From Parabacteroides sp. (GTDB lineage: Bacteria; Bacteroidota; Bacteroidia; Bacteroidales; Tannerellaceae), in the NCBI GenBank assembly GCA_019417325.1, contig DXVO01000009.1, positions 1-64,000 of the forward strand: 64,000 nt of DNA, in the 5' to 3' direction. Position numbers and translations under genes: made by a program. Positions 26,251-36,021 of this stretch are shown piece after piece. Positions within the stretch are counted from its first letter, which is position 1, and each line of letters starts with the position of its first letter. The notes beneath the pieces were generated by a model. The model ran no database searches and was not told the DNA's origin. It saw only the letters and a program-made list of their open reading frames with translations.

Positions 26251-28739
26251 CCAAACTTTGCATCCGTATATACCGTTACTTTCGCAGTCACCGCACGGTC
26301 TTCTGGCTTTCGTTGGCAAGTATATTCCTCTTTTGCGGTTACTTTGCTACCCAAATCCATTTAGAAGAAGACTTAAACAAGTTGATGCCATCGTCCAAAA
26401 ATGAAGACGGAAGTACGAAACTGGCTTTCGCCAACCTACGCATCAAAGACAAAACTTTCCTGCTTTTTGAAGGGTTAGACAGCACTTCTACAGAGCGTAT
26501 CACTGAGGTGTGCGATGCCTTCATTGATTCTTTGCAGGCACGCGACACTGCGCTGGGCATAGAACGGCAATCAATAAGTGATGTCTTCTATCGTCTTTCC
26601 GATGATTTGTTGCCCGACGCCATTGATTACCTCAGCGAACATCTACCTGCCTATATAGACACTTCTTTTTATGCCTGTATCGACACCATGTTGACGCATG
26701 AATACTTCATGCGCCAGATGCAGCAAAACCGCCACGCCTTGGCCGGAGACTTTGGTTCCCTATTCCCCGAACTAGTACTAACAGACCCACTCGGCCTGCG
26801 CAATTTATTAGCAGAACAGATGAAACCATTGACCGAGAGTGGAACAGGCAGCTACCGTACCATTGACGGGCATTTTTTCGTACCGGACTCCACAGTGTGC
26901 GTGGCGTTCCTCACCCCCCGCTATTCTGCTACCGACACGGGGCAAGGTTCCACCCTTTTCTGTCTACTGAATGCACTCACGAACGAATTTTCCACTACCG
27001 TTCCCGATGTGCGTATTAGTTATCATGGCACACCAGCCAGTGGCTTCTATAACGCTACACAAATCAAGCGTGACCTGACAGGCACCATCGGAGGATCACT
27101 TATACTGGTGCTTATTTTCTTGTTTGTCTGTTTCCGCAACCGTGACACGCTACTACTCTTGCTGTTGCCTGTGCTATTCGGTACCCTGTTCGGACTATCG
27201 ATGATGTATTTCCTTAAAGGACAGTTTTCACTCTTGGCATTAGGCATTGGAACTGTAGTCTTAGGAGTGGCTATGAGTTATGTACTACATGTGCTGACAC
27301 ATTATAAATATGTAGGCAATCCCGAACAGGTGCTTCGTGACCAAGTAAAACCCGTCTGCCTTGGATGTCTTACCACCATCGGTTCGTTTATGGGGCTTAT
27401 TTTCATTGATACGGCACTGTTGCAGGATTTCGGACTGTTTGCCGCTTTCGCTATCATGGGTACCACGGCGTTCAGTCTCACATACCTACCACAATTGTTA
27501 CATCCAGAAAAGAACCGCGTAAACCGCCGTATGTTTGCCATTATTGACCACATCAACACTTATCCTTTCCACTGCAAGAAATGGTTGCTGGCAGGCATCG
27601 GTATCGTCGCACTCTACAGCATCAGCTGTTACGTGGTATGTGGCACACAGTTCGATGCGGATATGCACAACCTGGGCTATAAGGCGGAACTGACCACCTA
27701 TTCCGAAAACCTGCTACGCAGCAAAACCTATATCGCCGACAAACAGAAATACTTTGCCGCTTCCGGACAGACGATGGAAGAAGCGATAGAGAACTTTGCC
27801 TTACTTTCCCATAAACTTGATTCCCTGCAAAAGGCAGGATTGGTCAAGAGTTATGCACATACGAATAAACTGTTCATCCCATTGCGCGTACAACAGGAGC
27901 GCATTAACGCATGGCAACACTATTGGACGGACGAACGATTGCAACAAGTTCGTCGCCTGATAGCCGAAACCGCACCGGAAGCCGGCTTACGCCCGGAGGC
28001 GTTCGACCCGTTCTTCGATTATGTCAAGGCAGACTATGAACCGAATGTACTCTATGAATCAGGCATTATCCCACCTGGCTACCAATCCACATTAATGGAG
28101 CAGTCTTACAACGGTGAATATCTTTGCTTTACCTCCGTGCGTTGTGTTAACGATACGGTACGTAGCCATACAAGTGATTATCACCGTATTTGCGACGCCG
28201 TATCTTCCATACCTAATCTTATGGTACTTGACACCTATTATTATACTACAGATACACTGACGGGTATGAATGAAGATTTCAATGTGTTGCAATGGGTATC
28301 GATGCTCTTTGTTTTCATAGTGCTGCTATTGAGTTTCCACTTCAACCCGAAAAACACCTTGCTCGCTTTCTTACCCATCTTACTGAGCTGGCTGATTGTC
28401 CTCGGAACGATGGTTATCTTCGGCATGAAGTTTAACCTAATAAACATCATCATTTCAACTTTTATCTTCGGAATCGGAGTGGATTACAGCATCTTTGTTA
28501 TGAACGGGCTTATCGGAAGTGAAAAAGATGCACATTTGCTGGGTTATCACAAGACTGCAATATTTTTCAGTGCTATCATTCTAATTGTCACGGTTAGTTC
28601 CATGCTCTTTGCCAAGCATCCGGCCATCCATTCCGTAGGTTTTACCACATTGGTCGGGTTGGTATCAGCAGTAGTGCTTTCATATGTGGTGCAACCAGCA
28701 CTTTATAGCTGGATAAACAAAAAAGGAGGACATGCATGA
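26247..28739 (+). CDS. MMPL/RND-family lipid exporter
   Basis: An 830-residue inner-membrane protein of the MMPL branch of the RND superfamily, predicted to export a lipid or pigment precursor from the cytoplasmic membrane. It shows the two-fold RND plan: one membrane helix, a large periplasmic loop (about 45-265), a cluster of helices (about 270-400), a second helix and loop, and a final cluster (about 690-825) with FGIGVDYSIFVMNGL, which carries the conserved Asp of MMPL helix 10. Equivalent MMPL genes are a standard part of aryl-polyene and flexirubin clusters. Both ends overlap neighbours by four bases. Confidence 0.88.
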   Translation: MTKLCIRIYRYFRSHRTVFWLSLASIFLFCGYFATQIHLEEDLNKLMPSSKNEDGSTKLAFANLRIKDKTFLLFEGLDSTSTERITEVCDAFIDSLQARDTALGIERQSISDVFYRLSDDLLPDAIDYLSEHLPAYIDTSFYACIDTMLTHEYFMRQMQQNRHALAGDFGSLFPELVLTDPLGLRNLLAEQMKPLTESGTGSYRTIDGHFFVPDSTVCVAFLTPRYSATDTGQGSTLFCLLNALTNEFSTTVPDVRISYHGTPASGFYNATQIKRDLTGTIGGSLILVLIFLFVCFRNRDTLLLLLLPVLFGTLFGLSMMYFLKGQFSLLALGIGTVVLGVAMSYVLHVLTHYKYVGNPEQVLRDQVKPVCLGCLTTIGSFMGLIFIDTALLQDFGLFAAFAIMGTTAFSLTYLPQLLHPEKNRVNRRMFAIIDHINTYPFHCKKWLLAGIGIVALYSISCYVVCGTQFDADMHNLGYKAELTTYSENLLRSKTYIADKQKYFAASGQTMEEAIENFALLSHKLDSLQKAGLVKSYAHTNKLFIPLRVQQERINAWQHYWTDERLQQVRRLIAETAPEAGLRPEAFDPFFDYVKADYEPNVLYESGIIPPGYQSTLMEQSYNGEYLCFTSVRCVNDTVRSHTSDYHRICDAVSSIPNLMVLDTYYYTTDTLTGMNEDFNVLQWVSMLFVFIVLLLSFHFNPKNTLLAFLPILLSWLIVLGTMVIFGMKFNLINIIISTFIFGIGVDYSIFVMNGLIGSEKDAHLLGYHKTAIFFSAIILIVTVSSMLFAKHPAIHSVGFTTLVGLVSAVVLSYVVQPALYSWINKKGGHA

Positions 28740-30220
28740 AATATGACGTAATCATTATCGGTAGCGGATTGGGCGGACTGGAATGTGGCTACATCCTTGC
28801 TCGACATGGGCGGCGGGTTCTATTGCTGGAACAGGGCGTACAACCAGGCGGTTGCCTGCAAAGTTACCATCGTCGCGAACTGACTTTCGATACAGGTTTC
28901 CACTATGTAGGCGGACTGGATGAAGGACAATCGCTGCACGCTGCTTTCAACTATCTGGGTTTGTTGAACTTGCCTTGGCACCGACTAGATGCCGACGGTT
29001 TCGACCGCATAACTATTGGTGAGCGTACCTTTACTTTTGCGGAAGGATACGACGCTTTTGTCCGGCAACTTGCAGAAGAATTTCCTTCTAGTCGTACAGC
29101 CCTGCAACATTATGCAGATTTGCTGAAACGTTCTTCGGCACAACAGTTTGCAGCCCTTGCTCCCCATGCAAACGAAATCCCCGTTTTTTCATCCGGACTG
29201 ATGGAAACAAGTGCATGGCAATATTTGAAAGAGAACATCCGCAATCCATTGTTGATAAACGTGCTTAGCGGTGGTTCGCTGAAAATGGAACTACGGAAGG
29301 AGTCGCTTCCGCTATTCACTTTCCTGCATGGCAACAGCAGTTTCATTGAAAGTAGTTGGCGGTTGCGAGGCGACGGTTCGCTGATTGTCAAAGCACTGGT
29401 AGAAGGCATCCATGCACAAGGCGGCAAGATTATCTGCAATGCCAAAGTGCAGGAATTAGTAGAGAAAAATGGACAACTGGCATACGTGGTGTGTTCCAAC
29501 AAAGAAAAGTACGAGAGCGACTTGTTCATCAGTGATATACATCCCTCACAGATTTGCCAATTAGTCGGACAGAACACCCGGATCAAGCCGGCCTACCGCA
29601 ACCGGATCAATAATTTGGAGAATACTTTCGGTATGTTTACCGTATCACTCCGCATCCGGCCATGCAGTTTGCGATATTTCAACTACAACCAGTATATTTA
29701 CCGCAAACCGAATATTTGGGATTTCTATCAAAACAATGCCAGCGTGGGTGGTGTGCTTGTCAGTTGCCGGGTACCAGAGGATGGCAGCGAATACACGCAG
29801 CAAGTGGATTTGCTCACGCCTATGCCTTGGGAATGGTGCAAGCCTTGGAGCTATACACAGGTAGGCAGGCGAGATAGTGAATACAAAGCAATGAAACTGC
29901 GCATGGCCGATGAATGCCTGGAACTTGCCGAATGCTTTCTTCCTGGTCTCAGAGAATTGTCGCAAAGTTATACCAGTACACCGCTCACCTGGCGCGATTA
30001 TACCTTGGCCCCCGAAGGCAGTGCTTTTGGATTGAGAAAGGATTTCCGTAATCCATTGACAACGATGTTGTCCCCACGTACCCCTATCCCCAATTTATTG
30101 CTAACAGGTCAAAATCTGATGTTGCACGGGGTACATGGCGTGACCATGACGGCATTCCATACTTGTGCCGAGGTTTTGGGGAAGGAAGCGATATGGAAGA
30201 TTATTGGGAATCAAAAATAA
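28736..30220 (+). CDS. CrtI-like FAD-dependent oxidoreductase
   Basis: A 494-residue flavoprotein of the phytoene desaturase/retinol saturase family. The Rossmann dinucleotide motif GSGLGGLECG is at 9-18, followed by LLEQGVQPGGCLQSY, in which the flavin-binding Glu and Gly-Gly are clear. The C-terminal FAD motif TGQNLMLHGVHGVTMTA lies near 460. Such proteins accompany flexirubin-type clusters in Flavobacteria, where they act on the polyene or aromatic part. Here it could saturate, desaturate or isomerise the ACP-derived chain (inference). It is translationally coupled to the MMPL gene. Confidence 0.88.
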   Translation: MKYDVIIIGSGLGGLECGYILARHGRRVLLLEQGVQPGGCLQSYHRRELTFDTGFHYVGGLDEGQSLHAAFNYLGLLNLPWHRLDADGFDRITIGERTFTFAEGYDAFVRQLAEEFPSSRTALQHYADLLKRSSAQQFAALAPHANEIPVFSSGLMETSAWQYLKENIRNPLLINVLSGGSLKMELRKESLPLFTFLHGNSSFIESSWRLRGDGSLIVKALVEGIHAQGGKIICNAKVQELVEKNGQLAYVVCSNKEKYESDLFISDIHPSQICQLVGQNTRIKPAYRNRINNLENTFGMFTVSLRIRPCSLRYFNYNQYIYRKPNIWDFYQNNASVGGVLVSCRVPEDGSEYTQQVDLLTPMPWEWCKPWSYTQVGRRDSEYKAMKLRMADECLELAECFLPGLRELSQSYTSTPLTWRDYTLAPEGSAFGLRKDFRNPLTTMLSPRTPIPNLLLTGQNLMLHGVHGVTMTAFHTCAEVLGKEAIWKIIGNQK

Positions 30221-30246
30221 AGAATTTAGTAAAACAAGATATAACA

Positions 30247-30978
30247 ATGAAAAAGTACGCATTAGTAACCGGAGGCAGCCGTGGCATAGGTCGTGCTGTC
30301 TGCATCAAATTGGCCCAGATGGGTTATGATATCCTCATCAACTATGTGAGCAACACAGCAGAAGCTCAAAAGACATTAGAACTGGTACGTGAGACTGGGC
30401 AAGATGGTGAAATACTGATGTTTGACGTAAGCAAACGCGAACAAGTGACAAAAGTCATCGATTCATGGACTACCAACCACCCGGAGGAATATATCGAAGT
30501 GCTGGTGAACAATGCTGGTATCCGTCATGACAACGTGCTGGTGTTCATGACTGAAGAGGCTTGGCACCGGGTGCTCGACATCACCTTGAATGGTTTTTAC
30601 AACGTGACGCAAGCCGTACTGCAACCCATGTTAGTACATAAGCAGGGGCGCATCGTCAATGTGGCAAGCGTAAGCGGTCTGAAAGGACAACCCGGACAGG
30701 CCAACTACTCTGCCGCCAAAGGGGGCCTTATTGCTGCCACAAAAGCATTGGCTCTGGAAATAGCACGCAAACGTGTAACTGTAAATGCCGTAGCTCCCGG
30801 CTTTATCGAGACGGACATGACAGATGGGCTTGACACAGCGGCACTAAAGAATATCATTCCAGCTCTACGTTTCGGTACTCCTGAGGAGGTGGCGGAACTG
30901 GTGGGATTCCTCGCTTCACCGCAAGCAGGATATATTACGGGGGAGGTAATTTCAATCAACGGAGGACTTTATACATAA
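30247..30978 (+). CDS. 3-oxoacyl-ACP reductase (FabG-like SDR)
   Basis: A 243-residue short-chain dehydrogenase that reduces the 3-oxoacyl-ACP made by the ketosynthase with NADPH. The cofactor motif TGGSRGIG is at 8-15, NNAG at 88-91, and the catalytic Ser141, Tyr154 and Lys158 (YSAAK) are all present. The ATG at 30247 is chosen because the Rossmann fold begins there; an earlier in-frame ATG at 30163 would overlap the flavoprotein gene and add 28 residues that do not belong to the family. It completes the condensation-reduction-dehydration set. Confidence 0.94.
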   Translation: MKKYALVTGGSRGIGRAVCIKLAQMGYDILINYVSNTAEAQKTLELVRETGQDGEILMFDVSKREQVTKVIDSWTTNHPEEYIEVLVNNAGIRHDNVLVFMTEEAWHRVLDITLNGFYNVTQAVLQPMLVHKQGRIVNVASVSGLKGQPGQANYSAAKGGLIAATKALALEIARKRVTVNAVAPGFIETDMTDGLDTAALKNIIPALRFGTPEEVAELVGFLASPQAGYITGEVISINGGLYT

Positions 30979-30994
30979 TAAAGAGGAGAATAAT

Positions 30995-31633
30995 ATGAAA
31001 AGACTGTTTACTCTATTCATCACAGCTATCCTCGTTTGCATCGAAGTATCAGCGCAACGAGCAGATATCCGTAAGGCTGCAGAACGGTATAAGACGGTAA
31101 GCACATTGATAGCAAATGTTACACAAATCCATCACAACGTAGCCCTAACAAAAGACATCGTGACTGAAGGACATTTTTATTATAAAAAGCCAAACAATCA
31201 GAGCATGATATTCCAGAATTCAGGAGAAATGCTGTTGGCAGTGGACAACACCTTCGTCATGGTAAAGAACGGCAAGCAACATATCGCCAAAACAAAAGGA
31301 AAGAACAGTAACCCGTTTAAGATTCTACAGGAAGTGTTCCGTAACCTGCTTTCATCCGATGACAACGCCGAATTGACAAACATGGCAGATGTAAAACTGG
31401 AGAAGCAAGGTAACACCTGTACAATAACCATTACTCCCATCGTGACGGATTCCAAAACTAAAAGACGGATGATGTTCACCTCATGCGTGGCAACCATTGA
31501 TCTGAAAGTTGCCGAATTACGTCGGCTGCGTATCAACGAGCCAGGAGGAAACTATACACAGTACGACTTCTCAAACTACATTTTCAATGCCGAGGTCAGC
31601 AGCAGCGTTTTTGATACCCGGACTGTGATATAA
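30995..31633 (+). CDS. LolA-like periplasmic lipid carrier
   Basis: A 212-residue secreted protein (signal peptide 1-20, ending VSAQ) with the LolA-type half-barrel pattern: GHFYYKKPNNQSMIF, VDNTFVMVKNGKQ and GGNYTQYDFSNY. LolA-like proteins ferry lipoproteins or other lipids through the periplasm; in aryl-polyene and flexirubin clusters a LolA homologue works with the MMPL exporter. A strong AGAGGAGAA ribosome site precedes the ATG. The lipid is presumed to be the cluster product. Confidence 0.85.
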   Translation: MKRLFTLFITAILVCIEVSAQRADIRKAAERYKTVSTLIANVTQIHHNVALTKDIVTEGHFYYKKPNNQSMIFQNSGEMLLAVDNTFVMVKNGKQHIAKTKGKNSNPFKILQEVFRNLLSSDDNAELTNMADVKLEKQGNTCTITITPIVTDSKTKRRMMFTSCVATIDLKVAELRRLRINEPGGNYTQYDFSNYIFNAEVSSSVFDTRTVI

Positions 31634-31637
31634 AAGG

Positions 31638-32072
31638 ATGATGAAGACACTTGAAGACATTTGCCGCGTACCAGTGCGATTCAGCGAGATTGACTCCATG
31701 CTGCGTGTGTGGCATGGTTCATTTATCACTTACTTGGAAGACGGACGCGAGTCCTTTGGACGGCACTGGCCCGGTATCGGCTATGCCGATATGCAAAAGG
31801 CCGGCATCTATGCGCCCATCTATGATGTCCACATTCGCTATTTGGCTCCGTTGGCGATAAACGATGTGGCTGTGATACATACCCGATACGTCTATCATCC
31901 GGGCGCACGACTGGACTATACATATAAAATACATAGGGAAAACGACAACGTGCTCTGTGCAGAGGGTAGTACCACGCAGCTATTTATTGATGCAGCCGGG
32001 TTGCTTCTGACAGACAAGCCCACCTATTACAGGGCATGGCAGGAGAAGTATCTGGAAACGGTGAATAAATAA
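31638..32072 (+). CDS. 4-hydroxybenzoyl-CoA-type thioesterase
   Basis: A 144-residue hotdog thioesterase. RFSEIDSMLRVWHGSFITYLE holds the catalytic Asp of the 4HBT family (about residue 18), followed by the DGRESFGR helix. It would release the chain from ACP or hydrolyse stalled acyl-ACP, as ApeK is thought to do. Either of two adjacent ATGs (31638 or 31641) could be the start; the AAAGG ribosome site favours the second slightly. It follows the carrier gene by four bases. Confidence 0.88.
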   Translation: MMKTLEDICRVPVRFSEIDSMLRVWHGSFITYLEDGRESFGRHWPGIGYADMQKAGIYAPIYDVHIRYLAPLAINDVAVIHTRYVYHPGARLDYTYKIHRENDNVLCAEGSTTQLFIDAAGLLLTDKPTYYRAWQEKYLETVNK

Positions 32073-32086
32073 AGGAGAGAGAAAAC

Positions 32087-33133
32087 ATGAGGAAACGCAT
32101 CAACAACCTGTTCTTTGCTGTCGGCATTACGGCGGTCATCGTGATGTTCTGCACGTTCAACGTGAGTTTTACGGAACTGTGTGCATACATCTCACAGGCG
32201 GGTTACTGGCTAGCGGCAATACTGGGACTGTGGTTATTGCTTTATGTACTAGACACATGGGCGTGGCAGATTATTATCTGTGGTAGTGGTCCCTGCACTA
32301 TCAATTTCCCGCACTTATTAAAACTAACTGTCACGGGTTTTGCCCTCAACTATGCCACACCGATGGGCATGGTAGGTGGCGAAGCCTATCGTGTCATGGA
32401 ACTTTCGAGATACATTGACGTGAGGCGTGCCACCTCTTCTGTAGTGCTCTTTGTAATGATGCACGTGTTCTGCCATTTCTGGTTTTGGATAACGAGTATT
32501 GTCGTTTACCTTATACTTGCCGTCACCGGCAACTTGCCACTGAACATGACAATAGGGCTGGTATTGGTATTCGCAGCTTCGTTCTGTAGTGGAGGTATAT
32601 ACCTCTTTGTTCGTGGATACAAATATGGAATGGTAGTAAGGTTGATGCGGATAATCAGCAAGTTGCCCGGGCTACGTACATGGGGAAAGCGTTTCTCCGA
32701 AAGCCATCGTGACGATTTGGAAAAGATAGACCGTCAGATTTCCGAACTACAAGGACAGAACAAACGCTCATTTTTGGGCAGCTTCTTTTTGGAATATTTG
32801 GGACGATTGCTCCAAAGTTTTGAGATATTCTTCATGTTGATGCTCTTCGGAATTAATGGTGGTGGAGGTGTGTATGGTTACTTGCTAACGTTTCTCCATT
32901 CGTTCCTTATTTTGGCATTCACGTCGCTCTTTGCTAACCTGCTCGGTTTCCTGCCCCTGCAATTAGGCGGACGTGAGGGAGGTTTTGCCATGTCTGTAGC
33001 ACAAATGGGTATGACAGGTGGAACAGCGATGCTTATTAGCATCATTTGTCGCGTGCGCGAACTGTTTTGGACTTCCATAGGATTGCTAATGATGAAAATA
33101 GGGAATCGTAACGAAACTACTAATAATACATGA
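32087..33133 (+). CDS. Flippase-like integral membrane protein (LPG synthase TM family)
   Basis: A 348-residue protein with about eight membrane helices, similar to the membrane domain of lysylphosphatidylglycerol synthase (PF03706, UPF0104). Typical features are ATPMGMVGGEAYRVMEL near residue 85 and LPLQLGGREGGFAMS near 290. Members without the soluble synthase domain are thought to flip lipids. Here it could move the product or an anchor lipid across the inner membrane (inference). The next reading frame starts in its stop codon (ATGA). Confidence 0.85.
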   Translation: MRKRINNLFFAVGITAVIVMFCTFNVSFTELCAYISQAGYWLAAILGLWLLLYVLDTWAWQIIICGSGPCTINFPHLLKLTVTGFALNYATPMGMVGGEAYRVMELSRYIDVRRATSSVVLFVMMHVFCHFWFWITSIVVYLILAVTGNLPLNMTIGLVLVFAASFCSGGIYLFVRGYKYGMVVRLMRIISKLPGLRTWGKRFSESHRDDLEKIDRQISELQGQNKRSFLGSFFLEYLGRLLQSFEIFFMLMLFGINGGGGVYGYLLTFLHSFLILAFTSLFANLLGFLPLQLGGREGGFAMSVAQMGMTGGTAMLISIICRVRELFWTSIGLLMMKIGNRNETTNNT

Positions 33134-33339
33134 TTATGACAAAGGTTAATATTAAATTGACTTATAAGTCTAATAATACTGAAGAGTGGTTTGATCGGAT
33201 ATGGACGCATCCCATCGATTACTGGAGAACACGACTGTTCGAACGGCTGGACTCTGCTTTGCAGATGTTCCTTGGCTATGTCTCTCCTTTAAGATATTTC
33301 TCATTGGGAGCAGAACTACTATATGCGGTGAATGTATGA
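33130..33339 (+). pseudogene. Truncated gene remnant, 69 residues
   Basis: A 69-codon frame starts in the stop codon of the membrane protein gene (ATGA overlap), the same coupling as elsewhere in this operon, so it probably began as a real gene. Residues 17-38 (NTEEWFDRIWTHPIDYWRTRLF) resemble the amino end of Bacteroidales CDP-alcohol phosphatidyltransferases, but the catalytic motif and membrane helices are absent and the frame ends after an unrelated tail. I read it as the remnant of a longer gene lost by deletion. A full-length CDP-alcohol phosphatidyltransferase is encoded 2.7 kb further on. It could still be a small expressed protein. Confidence 0.45.
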
Positions 33340-33418
33340 ACAAATATGTAGACTGTTGCACGAAACATTGTAACACCTTGTTCATAAAAATAATAACAAT
33401 AAAAGAAAAAAGATTGTG

Positions 33419-35980
33419 ATGAGGAAAAAAACGATACTTTGGTTGATAGGTTTGATCGTAGTATGCACCGCACAGGCGCAGCATACGCAAGTTAGCGGCA
33501 TGGTGACCGACTCCATTACAGGCGAGGCGTTACCTTACGCTTCGGTAATACTGAAAGGAACTACTATTGGCGGAGCCACTGACGGTGACGGGCATTTCTC
33601 GTTCAACATACCTGACACTCCCTGTACGCTGCAAATATCTTATATAGGCTACGAGAATCGTGAACTACACATCACTCCAAAGAGAAAAACCATCGAACTG
33701 AACATCCGTCTGACACCGATAGGCATTGCTTTGAACGAAGTGACCGTCAAGCCACAACGTGAAAAATATCGCAAGAAAGAAAATCCCGCTGTGGAGTTCG
33801 TACGTCACGTCATTGCCTCGCGCAATGAGAATAATCCCAGAGACCATGACTATTTCAGTTATGACCAGTACGAAAAAATATTCTTTGCCAAAAATGACTA
33901 CACTCCCAAACCTAAAAAAAAAGGAAAGACAGGTAAGTTCGATTTCCTGCATGAGTTCGTAGATACATTAGACAATGGAATTACCATCCTGCCCGTATCA
34001 GAAAAGGAAAAAATACAAACGGTTTACTACCGCCGTTTACCGCACTCAGAAAAACAGGTGATCAAAGGCTATAAGTCATCCGGTATCGACGAGATATTTT
34101 CCAGTGACGGTATTCAACAGTTTCTTGGTGAGGTATTTCGTGAGGTGGATATCTTCAAGAACGACATACCGCTCTTCCTGCAACGTTTCGTCAGTCCGCT
34201 ATCCACCATTGGACCAAACTACTATAAATATTATCTGATAGACACGCTTCAAGTGAACGGAAAGCCATGTGTAGACCTTGGCTTTGTACCTTTCAACTCC
34301 GAGACGTTTGGTTTCACGGGGCATCTTTATGTCACGCTGGACTCTACCTATTTCATACAGCGTGCCGTGCTCAACGTGCCCAAAGACATCAACTTGAATT
34401 TCGTCTCCCGGCTTACCATTGAACAGGAGTTTGAACGAACGGCCGACAACACACGTCTTATCACGAAAGATGATATCAGCGTAAACTTCAAACTGACTGA
34501 ACGCACGAAAGGTATGTATGCTCGCCGACTGAACATTTACACCAACCACACCTTCAATCCGCCCATCAAGGAGCAGATGCGTATCTTCAAGGAGAGCGCA
34601 CCCGTCATCACCCTACAAGGCTCGCACCGGCAGACGGATGACTTCTGGAAAAAACACCGTCCACAAGAGGCGGAAAACCGAAATCCCAATTCCACAGAAA
34701 AATTGATGGCAAGACTGAATGCCATACCTGCTTACCGGATTACCATGAGGACGCTTTCCGTCCTCTTCAACGGCTATATCCCCACGCACAATGAGCCAGA
34801 GAAGAGCAAGTTTGAGTTCGGACCAATGAACTCCACCATCAACAATAACACGTTGGAGGGAATGCGCTTCCGCGCAGGCGGAACCACGACCACGGCGTTC
34901 AGCAAACACTTGTTCCTTGATGGCTATATGGCATACGGTGTAAAGGATAAGAAATTAAAATATGATGCCCTCTTAGAATACTCATTCAACGAACGCAAGG
35001 AATTTCGCAAAGAATACCCCATGCATTCCCTGCGATTAGAATATATGTACGACATCAACAAATTGGGACAGGACTACATGTACACCAGTAAAGATAACAT
35101 GATGCTGATGATACGCCGCAAGAAAGACCGTTTCATCTCCTACCAACGGCTAGTAGAACTGACTTATACCCGCGAACATTACAATGGCATATCCTACAAT
35201 GCTATTCTGCGCAACCGACGTGAATATTCCACACCATATGCAGTTTTCGAGCGTATCAAGGCAGACGGAACTATCACGCCTATCAGCCACTACGATATGA
35301 CTGCGCTCGAACTTCACTTCCGTTATGCCCGTAACGAAAAGTTCTATCAGATGCGTAATCTCCGCATCCCCATCACATTTGATGCACTGATATTCAATTT
35401 CAGTCACGTAATGGCCAAAAAAGATTTTCTGGGTTCGAACTATGACTACCATCGCACGGACATCGGCATGCAGAAGCGCTTCTGGTTCTCGGCTTTCGGC
35501 TACATCGACCTCATTGTCAAAGCGGGTAAAGTATGGACCAAGGTACCTTATCCGTTGCTGATATTGCCCAACGCCAACCTTACCTACACCATCCAACCTG
35601 AATCATATACCAATATGAATGCCTTGGAGTTCATCAACGACGAATATACCTCGTGGGACATCACCTACTGCATGAACGGTAACCTGCTCAACCGCCTGCC
35701 CCTTATCAAGAAGCTAAAGTGGCGCGAAGTTTTCTGTTTCCGAGGATTGTGGGGACATCTGACGGACAAGAACAACCCGGCTACGGGAAACGGTGAAGGG
35801 CTGTACCGCTTTCCCACCTGTACCTACACAATGGACAACACGCCCTACATGGAAGCAAGTGTGGGTATCGAGAACATACTGAAATTCCTGCGCATTGATT
35901 ATGTCTGGCGGTTGAGTTACCTTGATCATGCTGACATCCAGAAGAGTGGCGTACGCATGACAATGGTACTATCGTTTTAA
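33419..35980 (+). CDS. DUF5686 outer-membrane protein of the cluster, paralogue of 14017-16608
   Basis: An 853-residue envelope protein with signal peptide (about 1-21, CTAQAQ), a carboxypeptidase-like regulatory domain (22-105; VSGMVTDSITGEALPYASV) and the long DUF5686 region probably ending in an outer-membrane barrel (final VLSF). It matches the 863-residue protein at 14017 along its length, including KPQREKYRKKENPAVEF and FKFGPMN-like segments. ATG at 33419 is preferred over the GTG just before it. As the only outer-membrane component in the cluster it may receive the exported product from the LolA-like carrier (inference). Codons are G+C-richer than in the paralogue. Confidence 0.87.
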   Translation: MRKKTILWLIGLIVVCTAQAQHTQVSGMVTDSITGEALPYASVILKGTTIGGATDGDGHFSFNIPDTPCTLQISYIGYENRELHITPKRKTIELNIRLTPIGIALNEVTVKPQREKYRKKENPAVEFVRHVIASRNENNPRDHDYFSYDQYEKIFFAKNDYTPKPKKKGKTGKFDFLHEFVDTLDNGITILPVSEKEKIQTVYYRRLPHSEKQVIKGYKSSGIDEIFSSDGIQQFLGEVFREVDIFKNDIPLFLQRFVSPLSTIGPNYYKYYLIDTLQVNGKPCVDLGFVPFNSETFGFTGHLYVTLDSTYFIQRAVLNVPKDINLNFVSRLTIEQEFERTADNTRLITKDDISVNFKLTERTKGMYARRLNIYTNHTFNPPIKEQMRIFKESAPVITLQGSHRQTDDFWKKHRPQEAENRNPNSTEKLMARLNAIPAYRITMRTLSVLFNGYIPTHNEPEKSKFEFGPMNSTINNNTLEGMRFRAGGTTTTAFSKHLFLDGYMAYGVKDKKLKYDALLEYSFNERKEFRKEYPMHSLRLEYMYDINKLGQDYMYTSKDNMMLMIRRKKDRFISYQRLVELTYTREHYNGISYNAILRNRREYSTPYAVFERIKADGTITPISHYDMTALELHFRYARNEKFYQMRNLRIPITFDALIFNFSHVMAKKDFLGSNYDYHRTDIGMQKRFWFSAFGYIDLIVKAGKVWTKVPYPLLILPNANLTYTIQPESYTNMNALEFINDEYTSWDITYCMNGNLLNRLPLIKKLKWREVFCFRGLWGHLTDKNNPATGNGEGLYRFPTCTYTMDNTPYMEASVGIENILKFLRIDYVWRLSYLDHADIQKSGVRMTMVLSF

Positions 35981-36021
35981 ATAGTATTATTTATTTTATC
36001 TTTAATAACAAGAAACGTAAA

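Noticed and set aside
30163..30246. Longer FabG start overlapping the flavoprotein gene
   Set aside because: The added 28 residues are outside the SDR fold, which begins at the ATG at 30247.
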